From assembly GCA_002439285.1 (NCBI GenBank), contig DJTQ01000414.1, forward strand, positions 1 through 16,717: 16,717 nucleotides of DNA, in the 5' to 3' direction. The translations under genes were made by a program, and so were the position numbers. Below the pieces are notes generated by a model that worked only from the letters and a program-made list of their open reading frames with translations, did not search any database and was not told where the DNA came from. Source of the stretch: Paenibacillaceae bacterium UBA6304 (GTDB taxonomy: Bacteria > Bacillota > Bacilli > Paenibacillales > Paenibacillaceae). Shown here piece after piece: positions 6,977 through 16,272 of the stretch. Numbering within the stretch: position 1 is the stretch's first letter; every line of letters starts with the position of its first letter.

Positions 6977-7183
6977 ATGAACAGCATGCATGAATTGAAA
7001 ATGGCCGTAACACTTGAACATCAGGTTGTCCTAACGTTAGAAAACGGAGATTCGCTAGTAGGTCTACCCAAGTGGGGCTCCAAACCGGAAAAGGTACAAA
7101 TTCGTACGATTGAGGGCGCTGTGTGGGTAATGCTTGAAGAGATCGAGCATGTCACAAGGATCATTCCGTTTCAATTATCCTGA
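6977..7183 (+). CDS. small hypothetical protein, 68 residues
   Basis: I do not recognise a named family. The start is the ATG at 6977, preceded by AGAGAGGTGG with a 5-nt spacer; an ATG 24 bases upstream is in frame but lacks a good ribosome binding site. The chain begins MNSMHELKMAV, then alternates hydrophobic and polar residues in a pattern that suggests a small beta-barrel: HQVVLTLENGDSLVGLPKWG, KVQIRTIEGAVWVMLEEIEHVTRI. The order (a short helix, then V-x-L-x-L-x-NGD-x-L-x-G) recalls Sm-like and Rof/YaeO-like folds, but this is only a resemblance. No membrane segment, cysteine or signal peptide. It is isolated between two terminators, so it should be transcribed alone, though I see no convincing promoter. 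Its ribosome binding site and intact frame make it likely a real gene. Confidence 0.65.
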   Translation: MNSMHELKMAVTLEHQVVLTLENGDSLVGLPKWGSKPEKVQIRTIEGAVWVMLEEIEHVTRIIPFQLS

Positions 7184-7200
7184 GCTTTATGAATAGACAA

Positions 7201-7270
7201 AATAAAACGTGTCCATCCTGCTTTCCACGTAAAAGTGCAAAACGCCGGATCGGACACGTATTTATTTATA
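7201..7270. terminator. bidirectional terminator between convergent genes
   Basis: ACGTGTCC (7207-7214) and GGACACGT (7252-7259) pair, extended inward by ATCC/GGAT with a one-base bulge. On the minus strand the stem is followed by TTTTATTTT and on the plus strand by ATTTATTTATAG. It lies between the 68-residue protein gene (plus) and the acetyltransferase gene (minus), so it can serve both. Confidence 0.75.
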
Positions 7271-7310
7271 GAGCAGTATCGATGATTGTTATCAGATAAC
7301 CAATAATGAA

Positions 7311-7955
7311 TTATCTCAAGCTAGCTTCCTCATCCAGATCTTCTTGAGTGATTTCTCTATTCTTGTAATAATATTTCATATCGTGCTCATTTATGGTGCG
7401 CAAGACTCTGCAAGGATTACCCACAGCAACGGAATTAGCTGGAATATCCTTCGTCACTACACTTCCAGCACCTACGACGCTGTTTTCGCCAATAGTTATT
7501 CCAGGGCAAATGATACTGCCTGCTCCAATCCAACAATTATCTTCAATTCTCACTGGATCAGCATACATATATTCTCTGTAATTAGGATTGATTGGATGAC
7601 CAACCGTAGCGATGGTTACAGCAGGGCCAAACAATACATTTTTTCCGATAATTATCTCACCATCATCAACAAAGTTACAATTCATATTAATATAAGTACC
7701 TTCTCCAATTTCAATATTGGTTCCATAGCAAAAGTAAAATGGCGGCTCTATCCATGCTTTTGTTTCTTTTCCGAACATTTCATTCATAAGTCGAACACGC
7801 TCGTCTGGTGCATCCGGTCCTGTCATATTAAATGCAATCATTCTTCTTTTTCCTCGCACCCTGTCTTCAGGCAGTCCCTCGCAATAATCTGTAAATAATT
7901 TGCCCGTAGCGATTCTCTCTCTCATTGTCATCATATATCTCTCCAATCTGCTCAT
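7311..7955 (-). CDS. hexapeptide-repeat sugar/maltose O-acetyltransferase family protein
   Basis: Left-handed beta-helix acetyltransferase, 214 residues from the ATG at 7955. The N-terminal maltose acetyltransferase-like helix region (MRERIATGKLFTDYCEGLPEDR) is followed by hexapeptide repeats, seen as NIEIGEGTYINMNC, EIIIGKNVLFGPAVTI, IEDNCWIGAGSIICPGITIG and NSVVGAGSVVTKDIPANSVAVG. TVGHPI carries the likely catalytic histidine. The family moves acetyl groups from acetyl-CoA to sugar or related hydroxyl groups; the acceptor here is unknown. The ATG overlaps the MATE stop as ATGA, so translation is probably coupled. An alternative start at 7934 or 7931 has a better ribosome binding site (GGAGAG). 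An open frame extends further upstream to 7985 inside the MATE gene but has no supporting signal. Low GC like its neighbours. Confidence 0.88.
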   Translation of the reverse strand: MSRLERYMMTMRERIATGKLFTDYCEGLPEDRVRGKRRMIAFNMTGPDAPDERVRLMNEMFGKETKAWIEPPFYFCYGTNIEIGEGTYINMNCNFVDDGEIIIGKNVLFGPAVTIATVGHPINPNYREYMYADPVRIEDNCWIGAGSIICPGITIGENSVVGAGSVVTKDIPANSVAVGNPCRVLRTINEHDMKYYYKNREITQEDLDEEASLR

Positions 7956-9352
7956 GTAAACTCTCTTGTAATATTGTTTAACCACTTGTACTGACGGTAG
8001 CGAATTGCGGCCAGAGGGAGCTTTACTATTTCATCCAAACTAATTACTGCATAAATAACAATAGGATGTGCATGCCATACAAAGGCACTTAAATATCCTA
8101 GTGGCAATATGAACCCCCACATAATGATAGAATCGCACCATAGACCAAATTTCGTATCTCCTCCAGCGGGGAATATGCCGCCGATGATCGTTGAGTTCAT
8201 CGACTTGCCGATGCAATAGTAAGCGCATATATAAAGCATCCCGTTAAGATAAGATTGTGCTGTGCCATTCAAGTCCACCAGATGGAATAAGGCGGGTTTT
8301 ATCAGCAATATAATTCCTCCGGCCACTACTCCAAAGATTAATGCATATAAATTGATTCTTTTGCCGGCTTTTTTTGCCATGCGCTTATCGCTGCTGCCTA
8401 AATATTTCCCAACAAGTACAGCACCGCCGCTGGCAATGCCGCCACAAAACACGATGGCTAAATTCCTGACTACGGTTGCTACGGAGTTGGAAGCTACCAT
8501 ATCGGCGCTTACATGCCCGATAATCATCGTGATCACCGTCAAGGCACCGCCCCAAACGATGTAATTTGCCTGAACGGGCATGGTGTATTTTAGAAAATCT
8601 TTGCGTAAGCGTCGCCCATAATCATTACGCACAGGTAAGGCAAACCGGAATTCCCTGCTTCTTATCGAGTGAACAAAGCAACATCCCAGCTCGATAAAGC
8701 GTGCACAAACTGTAGCGGCAGCGACACCTGCAATAGCCTTTTCAGGTATACCCGGAAACAATAAAAATACGCAAAGTGCATTGAGTACAATATTCAACAA
8801 AAGAGACATTGAACTTACCCATGCACTAAAGCGTGCTTTCTCCATACTCTTCATCACGCTGAGATACATCTGAGAAAGCCCCATGCCAATGTAAGAAAAC
8901 GAGATAACACGCAAAAAAATGGCGCCATATTCGATCAATTCGACATCATTTGTAAAAAGTCGCATCAGCATTTCAGGGAAGCACACGGAAAGTCCAAAAA
9001 AGAAAATGGATATGCCAAACGAATATACATTGGCAATACTAAGAATACGTTGTATCGATTCGACATCTTTTCTGCCCCAATATTGTGCCGTAAGAATACC
9101 AGCTCCTGTTGCCATGCCCATATAGAATAGGGTTAACACAAATGTTACTTGCCCTGCCAGAGATACGGCAGACATCGTAGACTGATTAATCATTCCTAGC
9201 ATTACTACATCCGCCGCCGTGGCACTTGCTGAAATCAGATTCTGAAATGCAATAGGTAATACCAACGAGAATAACGCACGATTAAACATCCGATTAAAGT
9301 CGTTATCCTCTCTTTTTGCCACCCTTAATTTTCGCCCCACCACACATCTCAT
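7952..9352 (-). CDS. MATE family efflux transporter
   Basis: 466 residues, the usual MATE length, with about twelve hydrophobic segments and two related halves. The opening FNRALFSLVLPIAFQNLISASATAADVVMLG and the following SLAGQVTFVLTLFYMGMATGAGILTAQYWGRKD are typical of the family's helix 1-2 region, and a second-half copy begins YTMPVQANYIVWGGALTVITMIIG. MATE proteins export drugs or metabolites across the cell membrane in exchange for H+ or Na+. The start is ATG at 9352 behind GAAGGATGAG; an in-frame GTG ten codons later is possible. The upstream region is shared with a divergent AraC-family regulator, and the acetyltransferase gene follows with an ATGA overlap. A local regulator controlling exporter and modifying enzyme is the natural reading. 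Substrate unknown. Low GC compared with flanking genes. Confidence 0.93.
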   Translation of the reverse strand: MRCVVGRKLRVAKREDNDFNRMFNRALFSLVLPIAFQNLISASATAADVVMLGMINQSTMSAVSLAGQVTFVLTLFYMGMATGAGILTAQYWGRKDVESIQRILSIANVYSFGISIFFFGLSVCFPEMLMRLFTNDVELIEYGAIFLRVISFSYIGMGLSQMYLSVMKSMEKARFSAWVSSMSLLLNIVLNALCVFLLFPGIPEKAIAGVAAATVCARFIELGCCFVHSIRSREFRFALPVRNDYGRRLRKDFLKYTMPVQANYIVWGGALTVITMIIGHVSADMVASNSVATVVRNLAIVFCGGIASGGAVLVGKYLGSSDKRMAKKAGKRINLYALIFGVVAGGIILLIKPALFHLVDLNGTAQSYLNGMLYICAYYCIGKSMNSTIIGGIFPAGGDTKFGLWCDSIIMWGFILPLGYLSAFVWHAHPIVIYAVISLDEIVKLPLAAIRYRQYKWLNNITREFT

Positions 9353-9368
9353 CCTTCTCTCTATCTTC

Positions 9369-9385
9369 TTCTATCAAAATTGTAT
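9369..9385 (+). repeat. 17-bp direct repeat, copy 1 (putative AraC-type operator)
   Basis: TTCTATCAAAATTGTAT, identical to 9424-9440 and in the same orientation, 55 bp apart. On the minus strand this copy contains TACAAT (9379-9384), one base from a -10 consensus, 27 bases before the MATE start. Probable binding site of the adjacent AraC-family protein. Confidence 0.75.
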
Positions 9386-9395
9386 TCAGATTACC

Positions 9396-9424
9396 TTGTT
9401 GATTCCACCAATATCGAATATAAT
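9396..9424 (+). promoter_or_regulatory. putative promoter of the AraC-family regulator
   Basis: TTGTTG (9396-9401), 17-nt spacer, and a perfect TATAAT (9419-9424). Transcription would start near 9431, inside the second copy of the 17-bp direct repeat, which fits autorepression. The -35 matches consensus at only three positions. Confidence 0.55.
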
Positions 9425-9440
9425 TCTATCAAAATTGTAT
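9424..9440 (+). repeat. 17-bp direct repeat, copy 2 (putative AraC-type operator)
   Basis: Second perfect copy of TTCTATCAAAATTGTAT. It begins at the last base of the regulator's -10 element and ends 20 bases before the regulator's ATG, covering the predicted transcription start. Confidence 0.75.
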
Positions 9441-9460
9441 ATTTCTTTAGGAGGCAGGTT

Positions 9461-10348
9461 ATGAGTATAGAACTGGAGGTATTCTCTGATTTATCAGAAC
9501 GACTAAATTACAATCTGCCTGATTTTCCTCTTTATGTACGTAAGGGTGCTCTGCGTCAATTTGATAGATATGCTGCAGCATGTCATTGGCATCCTGATTT
9601 GGAGTTTATCTTAGTGCTGGACGGCGAGATGGAGTACTTTATAAATGGAGAAACAGTGATTATAGAGACGGGGAATGGAATTTTCGTAAACAGCAAAAGA
9701 TTGCACAATGGTTTTTCTACCAATAAGGTGAACTGTTGTTTTATAGTCGTTGCGATCCATCCTTCACTGCTCGGGGAGAATACATACACTGGCAAAGCGT
9801 ATTTGGATGATAAATTCGGACCAAAAACCGAAGACTTTATATTGCTTACACCGCAAATCTCCTGGAAGAATGAAATTTTACTTGCACTGGATCAGATCTA
9901 CAATGAAATGAACAACGATACATGTAATCCACTTCGTCTCCTTTCTCAGGCTACTTCTCTCTGCGCCTGTATTGGAGATCATATTCAATATGCTCCCGGG
10001 CACCTTAACGATGATCAGTCATGGATGGCTGTTCGTAATATGACCGGATTCATCCATCATCATTATGACGTCAAGATAACACTTGATGACATTGCAGCCG
10101 CGGGATCAATATGCAGAAGCAGATGTTGCGAATTATTTAATAAGTACATGGGTCAGACACCCAACACCTATTTGGTTCGATATCGTATTCAGAAGAGCTG
10201 TGAGACGCTGCTGGAATCAAATAGATCAATCAGTGAAATATCCATGGTGTGCGGCTTTCAAAGCCCTAGCTATTTTTCTTATGTTTTTCGAAAGGAAACT
10301 GGATTGACGCCTCAGGATTATCGAAAGAAGGTTGCCTTGTCTACCTAG
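9461..10348 (+). CDS. AraC-family transcriptional regulator
   Basis: 295 residues from the ATG at 9461, chosen for the strong AGGAGG with a 6-nt spacer; an upstream in-frame ATG at 9380 would put the promoter and operator inside the gene. The N-terminal half is a cupin-type sensor domain (about 35-105, CHWHPDLEFILVLDGEMEYF through RLHNGF), which in relatives binds a small ligand. The C-terminal about 100 residues hold two helix-turn-helix motifs: ITLDDIAAAGSICRSRCCELF, and SISEISMVCGFQSPSYFSYVFRKETGLTPQDYRK, the second being the classic AraC signature. It faces the MATE/acetyltransferase operon across 108 bases containing two identical 17-bp repeats, so it probably controls that operon and itself. 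The ligand is unknown; it may be the exported compound. Low GC like the MATE gene. Confidence 0.92.
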   Translation: MSIELEVFSDLSERLNYNLPDFPLYVRKGALRQFDRYAAACHWHPDLEFILVLDGEMEYFINGETVIIETGNGIFVNSKRLHNGFSTNKVNCCFIVVAIHPSLLGENTYTGKAYLDDKFGPKTEDFILLTPQISWKNEILLALDQIYNEMNNDTCNPLRLLSQATSLCACIGDHIQYAPGHLNDDQSWMAVRNMTGFIHHHYDVKITLDDIAAAGSICRSRCCELFNKYMGQTPNTYLVRYRIQKSCETLLESNRSISEISMVCGFQSPSYFSYVFRKETGLTPQDYRKKVALST

Positions 10349-10363
10349 TAAGTAACTTTTAAC

Positions 10364-10386
10364 AAAAAAAGGACCATTAGGTCCTT
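10364..10386 (-). terminator. hairpin with T-run on the minus strand
   Basis: AAGGACC (10369-10375) and GGTCCTT (10380-10386) around an ATTA loop. The A-run at 10364-10370 gives TTTTTTT after the stem on the minus strand, so it is a terminator for leftward transcription, that is, read-through from the suf operon. It lies only 20 bases past the araC-type stop, where the stem could also act weakly for the plus strand. Confidence 0.6.
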
Positions 10387-10512
10387 GATGTTAGTAACAA
10401 CCCTACCTTCAGTTATATGAACTCAGTCCAATTGGCAAATAAATAGTAACCTTTAACTTCATGTATTCTCACCGCTCGCTGAGGTCGATAGAAGTGACTG
10501 ATGAGAGCAAAT

Positions 10513-10699
10513 TTAGCTGTATTACCTACAGTTAAATACCGTGAATCCAGTCGTTCTGGATACTTAGCTGTAATTTGTACAGTTAATTCTTATCCTTTTC
10601 GCTCTTTTCGCTACAAGTGCCTAAATTAACTGTAGGATTTCCAGTTAATTTGTCCGGACCTGGCCTTCCGCGCGGAATAACTGTAGGTTTTCCAGTTAA
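10513..10699. repeat. cluster of four 23-nt imperfect palindromes (REP-like)
   Basis: Units at 10513-10535, 10564-10586, 10626-10648 and 10677-10699. Units 1 and 2 have arms TTAGCTGTA / TACAGTTAA with 5-nt loops. Units 3 and 4 share TAACTGTAGG at the left and TTTCCAGTTAA (or TTTTCCAGTTAA) at the right. Start-to-start distances are 51, 62 and 51. The two 28-nt spacers carry palindromes of their own: ATCCAG/CTGGAT (10545-10561) in the first, GTCCGGAC (10652-10659) and TTCCGCGCGGAA (10666-10677) in the last. The pattern resembles repetitive extragenic palindromes placed between convergent genes. Confidence 0.75.
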
Positions 10700-10769
10700 T
10701 CTTCATAGAGCGGTCTGGTGAGCCTAGGGAGGTGGCTACACGGGTGGTGAAAATAAGCTTGGTCAGGAG

Positions 10770-10830
10770 AAAGGGGGTGTCCTTCAGCCAACTACACTAC
10801 GATGACTTTTGGGACACCCCCTTTTTGTTT
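10770..10830. terminator. long-stem hairpin at the end of the suf operon
   Basis: AAAGGGGGTGTCC (10770-10782) pairs perfectly with 10812-10824 around a 29-nt loop. It begins 8 bases past the sufB stop. On the minus strand, the suf direction, the tail is only TTTCTCC, while on the plus strand it is TTTTTGTTT. It probably blocks both directions but is better formed for rightward transcription. Confidence 0.75.
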
Positions 10831-10831
10831 A

Positions 10832-12229
10832 TTAACCGATCGAGCCTTCCATTTCAAACTTGATCAATCTGTTCATTTCCACCGCATATTCCATCGGCAA
10901 TTCCTTGGTGAACGGCTCGATGAAGCCCATGACGATCATTTGCGTCGCTTCGGCTTCGGAGAGACCGCGGCTCATCAAGTAGAAGAGCTGCTCTTCGGAT
11001 ACCTTGGAGACGGTAGCTTCATGCTCCAACACGATATTGTCGTTCATGATCTCGTTATATGGAATCGTGTCGGACGTCGATTCATTGTCGAGAATGAGCG
11101 TATCGCATTTAATGTTGGATTTGGCGCCTTCCGCTTGGCGTCCGAAGGAAGCCAGACCGCGATAGGTTACTTTACCGCCGTGCTTACTGATCGACTTGGA
11201 GACGATCGTAGACGTCGTATCCGGCGCAAGGTGGATCATCTTGGCTCCTGCGTCTTGATGCTGTCCTTTGCCCGCTACCGCAATCGACAGCACGCTGCCT
11301 TTCGCTCCACGGCCCTTCAAGATAACAGCCGGATATTTCATCGTCAGTTTGGAACCGATGTTGCCGTCGACCCATTCCATTGTGGCGTTCTCTTCTGCAA
11401 CAGCCCGTTTGGTAACGAGGTTGTAGATGTTCGGCGCCCAGTTCTGGATAGTCGTGTAGCGAACGCGTGCGTTCTTTTTGCAGATAATTTCAACAACGGC
11501 GCTATGCAGGGAATTCGTGCTGTAAATTGGAGCCGTACAGCCTTCCACGTAGTGTACGAAGCTGTCCTCGTCGGCGATGATGAGGGTCCGTTCGAACTGC
11601 CCCATATTCTCCGAGTTGATCCGGAAATACGCTTGCAGCGGAACTTCACATTTCACGCCTTTCGGCACGTAGATGAAACTTCCGCCGGACCATACGGCGC
11701 TGTTCAATGCCGCGAACTTATTGTCCGCCGGCGGGATGACCGTACCGAAATATTCGCGGAAAATTTCCGGATGCTCTCTGAGCGCGGTATCGGTATCCGT
11801 GAAAATAACGCCTTGATCTTCAAGATCCTTCTGCATGCTGTGGTATACGACTTCGGATTCGTACTGCGCCGATACCCCGGCGAGGAACTTCTGTTCCGCT
11901 TCCGGAATACCGAGCTTATCAAAAGTTTCCTTGATCTCGGATGGAACCTCTTCCCAAGTCTTCCCTTGTTTCTCGGAAGGTCTTACATAGTACTGGATAT
12001 CGTTAAAATCGAGATCATCCAATTCTCCGCCCCAACGCGGGAGCGGCATTTTCTCGAATTGCTCCAAGGATTTCAGTCGGAAGTTCAGCATCCATTCCGG
12101 TTCGTCCTTGATGCGGGAAATTTCGGTGACGATTTCGCGGGTCAATCCTTTACCCGATTGAAAAACCGCCTTATGCTCATCCCGGAAGCCATATTTATAC
12201 TCTTCCATTTCAGGCGCATTTTTTGCCAT
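10832..12229 (-). CDS. sufB: Fe-S cluster assembly scaffold SufB
   Basis: 465 residues, the expected length of Bacillus SufB. It forms the SufBCD scaffold on which Fe-S clusters are built and is the subunit that accepts persulfide sulfur. Characteristic segments are visible: [28 protein letters not shown] (Cys231), SNIKCDTLI with Cys375 at the place of the E. coli SufB Cys405 cluster site, and [10 protein letters not shown] with His403-Glu404. The C-terminal [12 protein letters not shown] motif is shared with SufD, its paralogue. The start is ATG at 12229 behind AAGGAGGT with a 9-nt spacer, 22 bases after the sufU stop. It is the last gene of the operon and is followed by a long hairpin. The opposite strand carries a long open frame that is only a composition effect of this gene. 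Confidence 0.97.
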   Translation of the reverse strand: MAKNAPEMEEYKYGFRDEHKAVFQSGKGLTREIVTEISRIKDEPEWMLNFRLKSLEQFEKMPLPRWGGELDDLDFNDIQYYVRPSEKQGKTWEEVPSEIKETFDKLGIPEAEQKFLAGVSAQYESEVVYHSMQKDLEDQGVIFTDTDTALREHPEIFREYFGTVIPPADNKFAALNSAVWSGGSFIYVPKGVKCEVPLQAYFRINSENMGQFERTLIIADEDSFVHYVEGCTAPIYSTNSLHSAVVEIICKKNARVRYTTIQNWAPNIYNLVTKRAVAEENATMEWVDGNIGSKLTMKYPAVILKGRGAKGSVLSIAVAGKGQHQDAGAKMIHLAPDTTSTIVSKSISKHGGKVTYRGLASFGRQAEGAKSNIKCDTLILDNESTSDTIPYNEIMNDNIVLEHEATVSKVSEEQLFYLMSRGLSEAEATQMIVMGFIEPFTKELPMEYAVEMNRLIKFEMEGSIG

Positions 12230-12251
12230 GGCTGCATTACCTCCTTAAATA

Positions 12252-12673
12252 TTATGATTCCTCGTTGATCCCCTTCTTGAGCGCGTTCCACGCCAGTGTA
12301 GCGCACTTGATACGGGCAGGAAATTTATTTACACCCGACAGGGCTTCTAAATCTTCGTAATCCTCGAATTCCGCCGGTTCGCCCTTCATGAGCGAGGAAA
12401 AGCGGTTCGCCAGATCCATGGCTTCTTCATAAGTCCGGCCTTTAACGGCCTCCGTCATCATCGAAGCGGAAGACATGCTGATGGAGCAGCCTTCGCCGGA
12501 AAAACGCGCATCCTTCACGATGCCGTCCTCAACTTTGAGCTGAAGCGAAATGCGGTCCCCGCAGGTCGGATTGTTTAAATCGACCGTAAGGCCCCCGTCT
12601 TCGAATTTCCCGCGATTGCGCGGGTTTTTATAATGATCCATAATAACGCGGCGATATAAATCATCCAATTGCA

Positions 12674-12674
<1 letters not shown>
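12252..12674 (-). CDS. sufU: zinc-dependent sulfurtransferase SufU
   Basis: 140 residues of the IscU-like fold in its Gram-positive SufU form. The zinc ligands are visible: Cys38 and Asp40 in NNPTCGDR, Cys63 in GEGCSIS, and Cys124 in ARIKCATLAW. In Bacillus, SufU takes persulfide sulfur from the catalytic cysteine of SufS by ligand exchange at zinc and passes it to SufB; it is not the scaffold itself. The insertion between the second and third cysteine, characteristic of SufU over IscU, is present (RTYEEAMDLANRFSSLMKGE). The ATG overlaps the sufS stop by one base (TAATG), and the AAGGAGT ribosome binding site lies inside the end of sufS. Translational coupling with sufS suits their work as a pair. 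Confidence 0.97.
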
Positions 12675-15186
<2,512 letters not shown>

Positions 15187-15207
15187 CTTTGGTTCTCCTC
15201 CTTCCGC

Positions 15208-15990
15208 TTAGGCTTCTTGACCTACAGTTTCATCCACGATTCCCAGCTCTTCTTTAACCCAATCATAACCATCGCGTTCCAAACGCTCAGCCAGTTCAGG
15301 CCCGCCGGATTTCACGATGCGGCCTTGCATCATAACATGGACATAATCCGGTGTAATATAGTTCAGCAAACGCTGATAGTGAGTAATAATCAGGAAGCCG
15401 CGCTCTTCACTGCGCATGGCATTGACGCCATTCGCTACGATTCGCAGCGCATCGATGTCGAGACCCGAGTCGATTTCGTCCAGAACGACGATTTTCGGAT
15501 CAAGCAGCAGCATTTGCAGGATCTCGTTACGCTTCTTCTCCCCGCCGGAGAAACCTTCGTTCAAATAACGGTGCGCGAATTCAGGGTTCATTTCCAATTC
15601 TTTCATTTTGCCTTCCATTTGGCGAATGAATTTGATCAGCGAAACTTCATTGCCTTCACCGCGGCGGGCATTGATCGCGCTGCGCAGGAAGTCGGAATTG
15701 GTTACGCCGGCAATTTCGCTCGGATATTGCATAGCCAGGAACAAGCCGGCACGAGCGCGCTCATCGACAGCCATTTCCAACACATCTTCACCGTCCAGGC
15801 TTACTTTGCCGTCCGTAACTTCATATTTGGGATGACCCATCAATGCAGAAGCCAAAGTACTTTTCCCGGTTCCGTTAGGTCCCATGATCGCGTGGATTTC
15901 CCCACCCTTTATTTCAATGTCGATCCCTTTCAGAATCTCTTTACCCTCGATTGTCGCTTTAAGTCCCTCAACAACGAAATGTGTAGCCAT
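15208..15990 (-). CDS. sufC: Fe-S cluster assembly ATPase SufC
   Basis: 260 residues from the ATG at 15990, which is preceded by GGAGGGAG with a 10-nt spacer; the frame stays open to 16026, but that start would fall in the leader without a ribosome binding site. ABC-type ATPase motifs are in order: Walker A GPNGTGKST, Q-loop region FLAMQYPSEIAGV, signature FSGGEKKRNE, Walker B IVVLDEIDSGLD and switch His in ITHYQRLL. SufC drives conformational change of the SufB-SufD scaffold using ATP; it is cytosolic and not a transporter. It is the first gene of the operon, with the promoter and the Fur-like operator array just upstream. The C-terminal ELGIVDETVGQEA closely resembles the Bacillus protein. 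Confidence 0.97.
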   Translation of the reverse strand: MATHFVVEGLKATIEGKEILKGIDIEIKGGEIHAIMGPNGTGKSTLASALMGHPKYEVTDGKVSLDGEDVLEMAVDERARAGLFLAMQYPSEIAGVTNSDFLRSAINARRGEGNEVSLIKFIRQMEGKMKELEMNPEFAHRYLNEGFSGGEKKRNEILQMLLLDPKIVVLDEIDSGLDIDALRIVANGVNAMRSEERGFLIITHYQRLLNYITPDYVHVMMQGRIVKSGGPELAERLERDGYDWVKEELGIVDETVGQEA

Positions 15991-16043
15991 GTTTTTACTG
16001 CTCCCTCCATTAGTCGTTAAAACCATGCCTTAATTCTGTTGCC

Positions 16044-16072
16044 ATTATACCATAATAATTATCACTTTAGAA
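16044..16072 (-). promoter_or_regulatory. suf operon promoter
   Basis: A perfect TATAAT (16044-16049, minus strand) with an upstream TG making an extended -10 (TGGTATAAT). The -35 position (16067-16072) holds TTCTAA, a weak match that is part of a palindromic operator. It leaves a leader of about 50 bases to the sufC ATG. Confidence 0.65.
16050..16064 (-). promoter_or_regulatory. Fur-like 7-1-7 box overlapping the suf promoter spacer
   Basis: TGATAATTATTATGG on the minus strand matches the Gram-positive Fur box TGATAATnATTATCA at 12 of the 14 defined positions (mismatches only in the last two bases). It directly abuts the -10 element, so an occupied site would block RNA polymerase. PerR and Zur boxes share the 7-1-7 form and cannot be excluded. 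Confidence 0.6.
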
Positions 16073-16102
16073 TTATTCTAAGTGATTCTCACTGATTCTC
16101 AT
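16067..16102 (-). promoter_or_regulatory. upstream operator array of the suf promoter: perfect 7-1-7 palindrome plus phased half sites
   Basis: TTAGAATAATTCTAA (16067-16081) is a perfect 7-1-7 palindrome, two bases off the PerR box TTATAATnATTATAA, and covers the -35 position. Upstream of it, on the minus strand, the decamers ATGAGAATCA (16093-16102) and GTGAGAATCA (16083-16092) follow in exact 10-bp register with CTTAGAATAA (16073-16082). So half sites recur on one face of the helix. Confidence 0.55.
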
Positions 16103-16202
16103 TACATTCTAACCTACTTTTTATGCTTAATCAACGTGCCTTGGCGGAGAATAGCCATTTCTATAAGGTTTGTCACAGACATTTGGATTTTGCGAATCAT
16201 GT

Positions 16203-16242
16203 CGAAAAGAGGAAAGGGCCTGGCCATAATTTGGCCAAGCCC
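16203..16242 (-). terminator. Rho-independent terminator after the Dps-family gene
   Basis: An 11-bp stem (GGGCTTGGCCA with TGGCCAGGCCC, one wobble) around a 5-nt loop at 16216-16242, followed on the minus strand by TTTCCTCTTTT. It lies about 30 bases past the dps stop and separates dps from suf. Confidence 0.88.
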
Positions 16243-16272
16243 GAGTAATTGCCGTCATTCTCATTTGAAGTA

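Larger units (their letters stand above)
10349..10831. other. 483-base gene-free region between convergent araC-type gene and sufB
   Basis: No credible gene. It contains, left to right: a 7-bp hairpin with a T-run on the minus strand (10364-10386), a possible degenerate palindrome copy (10395-10416), four 23-nt imperfect palindromes (10513-10699) with GC-rich palindromes between them, and a 13-bp-stem hairpin next to the end of sufB (10770-10830). Confidence 0.7.

Noticed and set aside
7288-7300. Perfect palindrome GTTATC-A-GATAAC just after the acetyltransferase stop.
   Set aside because: Short, without a T-run, and next to a better terminator; probably incidental.
7956-7985. An upstream in-frame ATG extending the acetyltransferase by 10 residues.
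   Set aside because: It would lie deeper inside the MATE gene without a ribosome binding site; the ATGA overlap start and the internal GGAGAG starts fit the family better.
9380-9460. An upstream in-frame ATG extending the AraC-family protein by 27 residues.
   Set aside because: It has no Shine-Dalgarno and would cover the TATAAT and the second direct repeat; the ATG at 9461 has AGGAGG at ideal distance.
10395-10416. A fifth palindromic unit.
   Set aside because: It shares only the outer TAAC and CAGTTAT parts with the other units and does not fit the 51-nt spacing, so it is at most a decayed copy.
10513-10699. CRISPR-like array (23-nt repeats with 28-nt spacers).
   Set aside because: Only four units, each diverged, one spacer of a different length, spacers are themselves palindromic, and no cas gene is near.
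10802-12268. A 488-codon open frame on the plus strand opposite sufB.
   Set aside because: It is antisense to a confident sufB, starts inside a terminator stem, and shows no family motif. It arises from codon bias of sufB.
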